Source of the DNA: Actinomycetospora straminea
Lineage (GTDB): Bacteria; Actinomycetota; Actinomycetes; Mycobacteriales; Pseudonocardiaceae
NCBI RefSeq assembly: GCF_028737255.1
Contig: NZ_JAQZAN010000001.1
Coordinates: 496,001 to 560,000, forward strand
DNA: 64,000 bases
Direction of reading: 5' to 3'
Below the pieces are notes generated by a model. It worked only from the letters and a program-made list of their open reading frames with translations, made no database searches and was not told the DNA's origin. Below, in pieces: positions 63,573-64,000 of the stretch. The position numbers were made by a program, and so were the translations under genes. Each line of letters starts with the position of its first letter. Position 1 is the stretch's first letter.

Positions 63573-64000
63573 GTGAGCACGCTGGATGCGCCGGCCCCGA
63601 CGGCGCTGTCGGTCACCCACGACGGCGGGGTGGCGACGGTGCGCCTCGAGCGCCCGCAGGCGGCGAACGCGCTGGACCGGACGCTGTGGCACGAGCTGCG
63701 TGCGACGTTCCGGGCGCTCGACGACGACCCGGGGGTGCGCGCGGTCGTGCTCACCGGGTCCGGCCGGCACTTCTGCGCCGGGATCGACCTGTCGATGCTG
63801 GCCGAGATCCAGGCCATGGCCCCGGCCGGCGCCGACCCGGGCCGCGCCCGCGAGGGCCTGCGCCGGCTGATCCTCGACCTCCAGGACGTGCTCACCACCG
63901 TCGAGCGCTGCCGCGTGCCGGTGCTGGCGGCGATCCAGGGCGCATGCGTGGGCGCCGGACTCGACCTCGCGGTGGTCTGCGACCTGCGCTACGCGACGCC
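63573..64000 (+). CDS. Enoyl-CoA hydratase/isomerase family protein, 3' end outside window
   Basis: 142 codons are visible from GTG 63573-63575 with GGGAG upstream. Crotonase-fold signatures are LTGSGRHFCAGIDLSMLAEI, giving the first oxyanion-hole residue, and AAIQGACVGAGLDLAVVCDL, giving the second. The GIDL form is common in dienoyl-CoA isomerase-like members, so isomerase is as likely as hydratase; the catalytic acid may lie just past the edge. It is divergent from the small membrane protein gene, across a 127-bp spacer. Confidence 0.9.
   Translation, partial: MSTLDAPAPTALSVTHDGGVATVRLERPQAANALDRTLWHELRATFRALDDDPGVRAVVLTGSGRHFCAGIDLSMLAEIQAMAPAGADPGRAREGLRRLILDLQDVLTTVERCRVPVLAAIQGACVGAGLDLAVVCDLRYAT

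Overview
The window is very GC-rich chromosomal DNA from an actinobacterium, most likely a member of the Pseudonocardiaceae such as Pseudonocardia or Actinomycetospora. That placement is an inference. It rests on base composition, frequent GTG and TTG starts, ATGA/GTGA/TGATG gene overlaps, a complete Mce lipid-import operon, HadA/HadB-type dehydratases beside rpmG, wax-ester/triacylglycerol synthesis genes, and gene order resembling Mycobacterium tuberculosis around rplL, rpoB and secE. Almost every gene is on the minus strand, so transcription runs from high to low coordinates.

Translation and transcription block (about 1-27,750). From right to left this holds rpoB-rpoC, the str operon rpsL-rpsG-fusA-tuf, the S10 operon (rpsJ to rpsQ), the spc operon (rplN to rplO), secY-adk-map, a DUF1707 membrane protein, infA-rpmJ, and the start of rpsM, which is cut by the window edge. 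Strong GC-rich hairpins follow several stop codons (rpsG, fusA, tuf, rpoB, rpoC, rplO). A possible undescribed 83-codon gene fits exactly between rpsN and rpsH, overlapping both.

Mce block (28,164-41,625). One operon of eleven genes encodes the ATPase MceG, permeases YrbEA and YrbEB, substrate-binding proteins MceA-F (MceE is a lipoprotein) and two Mce-associated membrane proteins. It sits between rplL and rpoB. MceG carries an unusual glutamine-rich C-terminal tail of over 300 residues.

Second ribosomal block (41,983-50,180). This holds rplJL, rplKA, nusG, secE, tRNA-Trp, then two plus-strand genes (an aminotransferase and a secreted SGNH hydrolase), a 127-nt double palindrome, hadB-hadA, rpmG, tRNA-Met and tRNA-Thr.

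Lipid and redox block (50,217-64,000). It contains a GGDEF-EAL protein with an eroded GGDEF motif, plus-strand cinA, and an acyltransferase operon (PlsB, PlsC fused to a degenerate HAD domain, WS/DGAT, two alpha/beta hydrolases). A self-contained cytochrome P450-reductase-ferredoxin operon with a possible operator follows, then a small membrane protein and the 5' part of an enoyl-CoA hydratase/isomerase gene.

The most unusual items are the rpsN-rpsH small ORF, the two palindromic elements (48,703-48,829 and 20,119-20,182), the MceG tail, and the PlsC HAD domain that has lost its catalytic residues.
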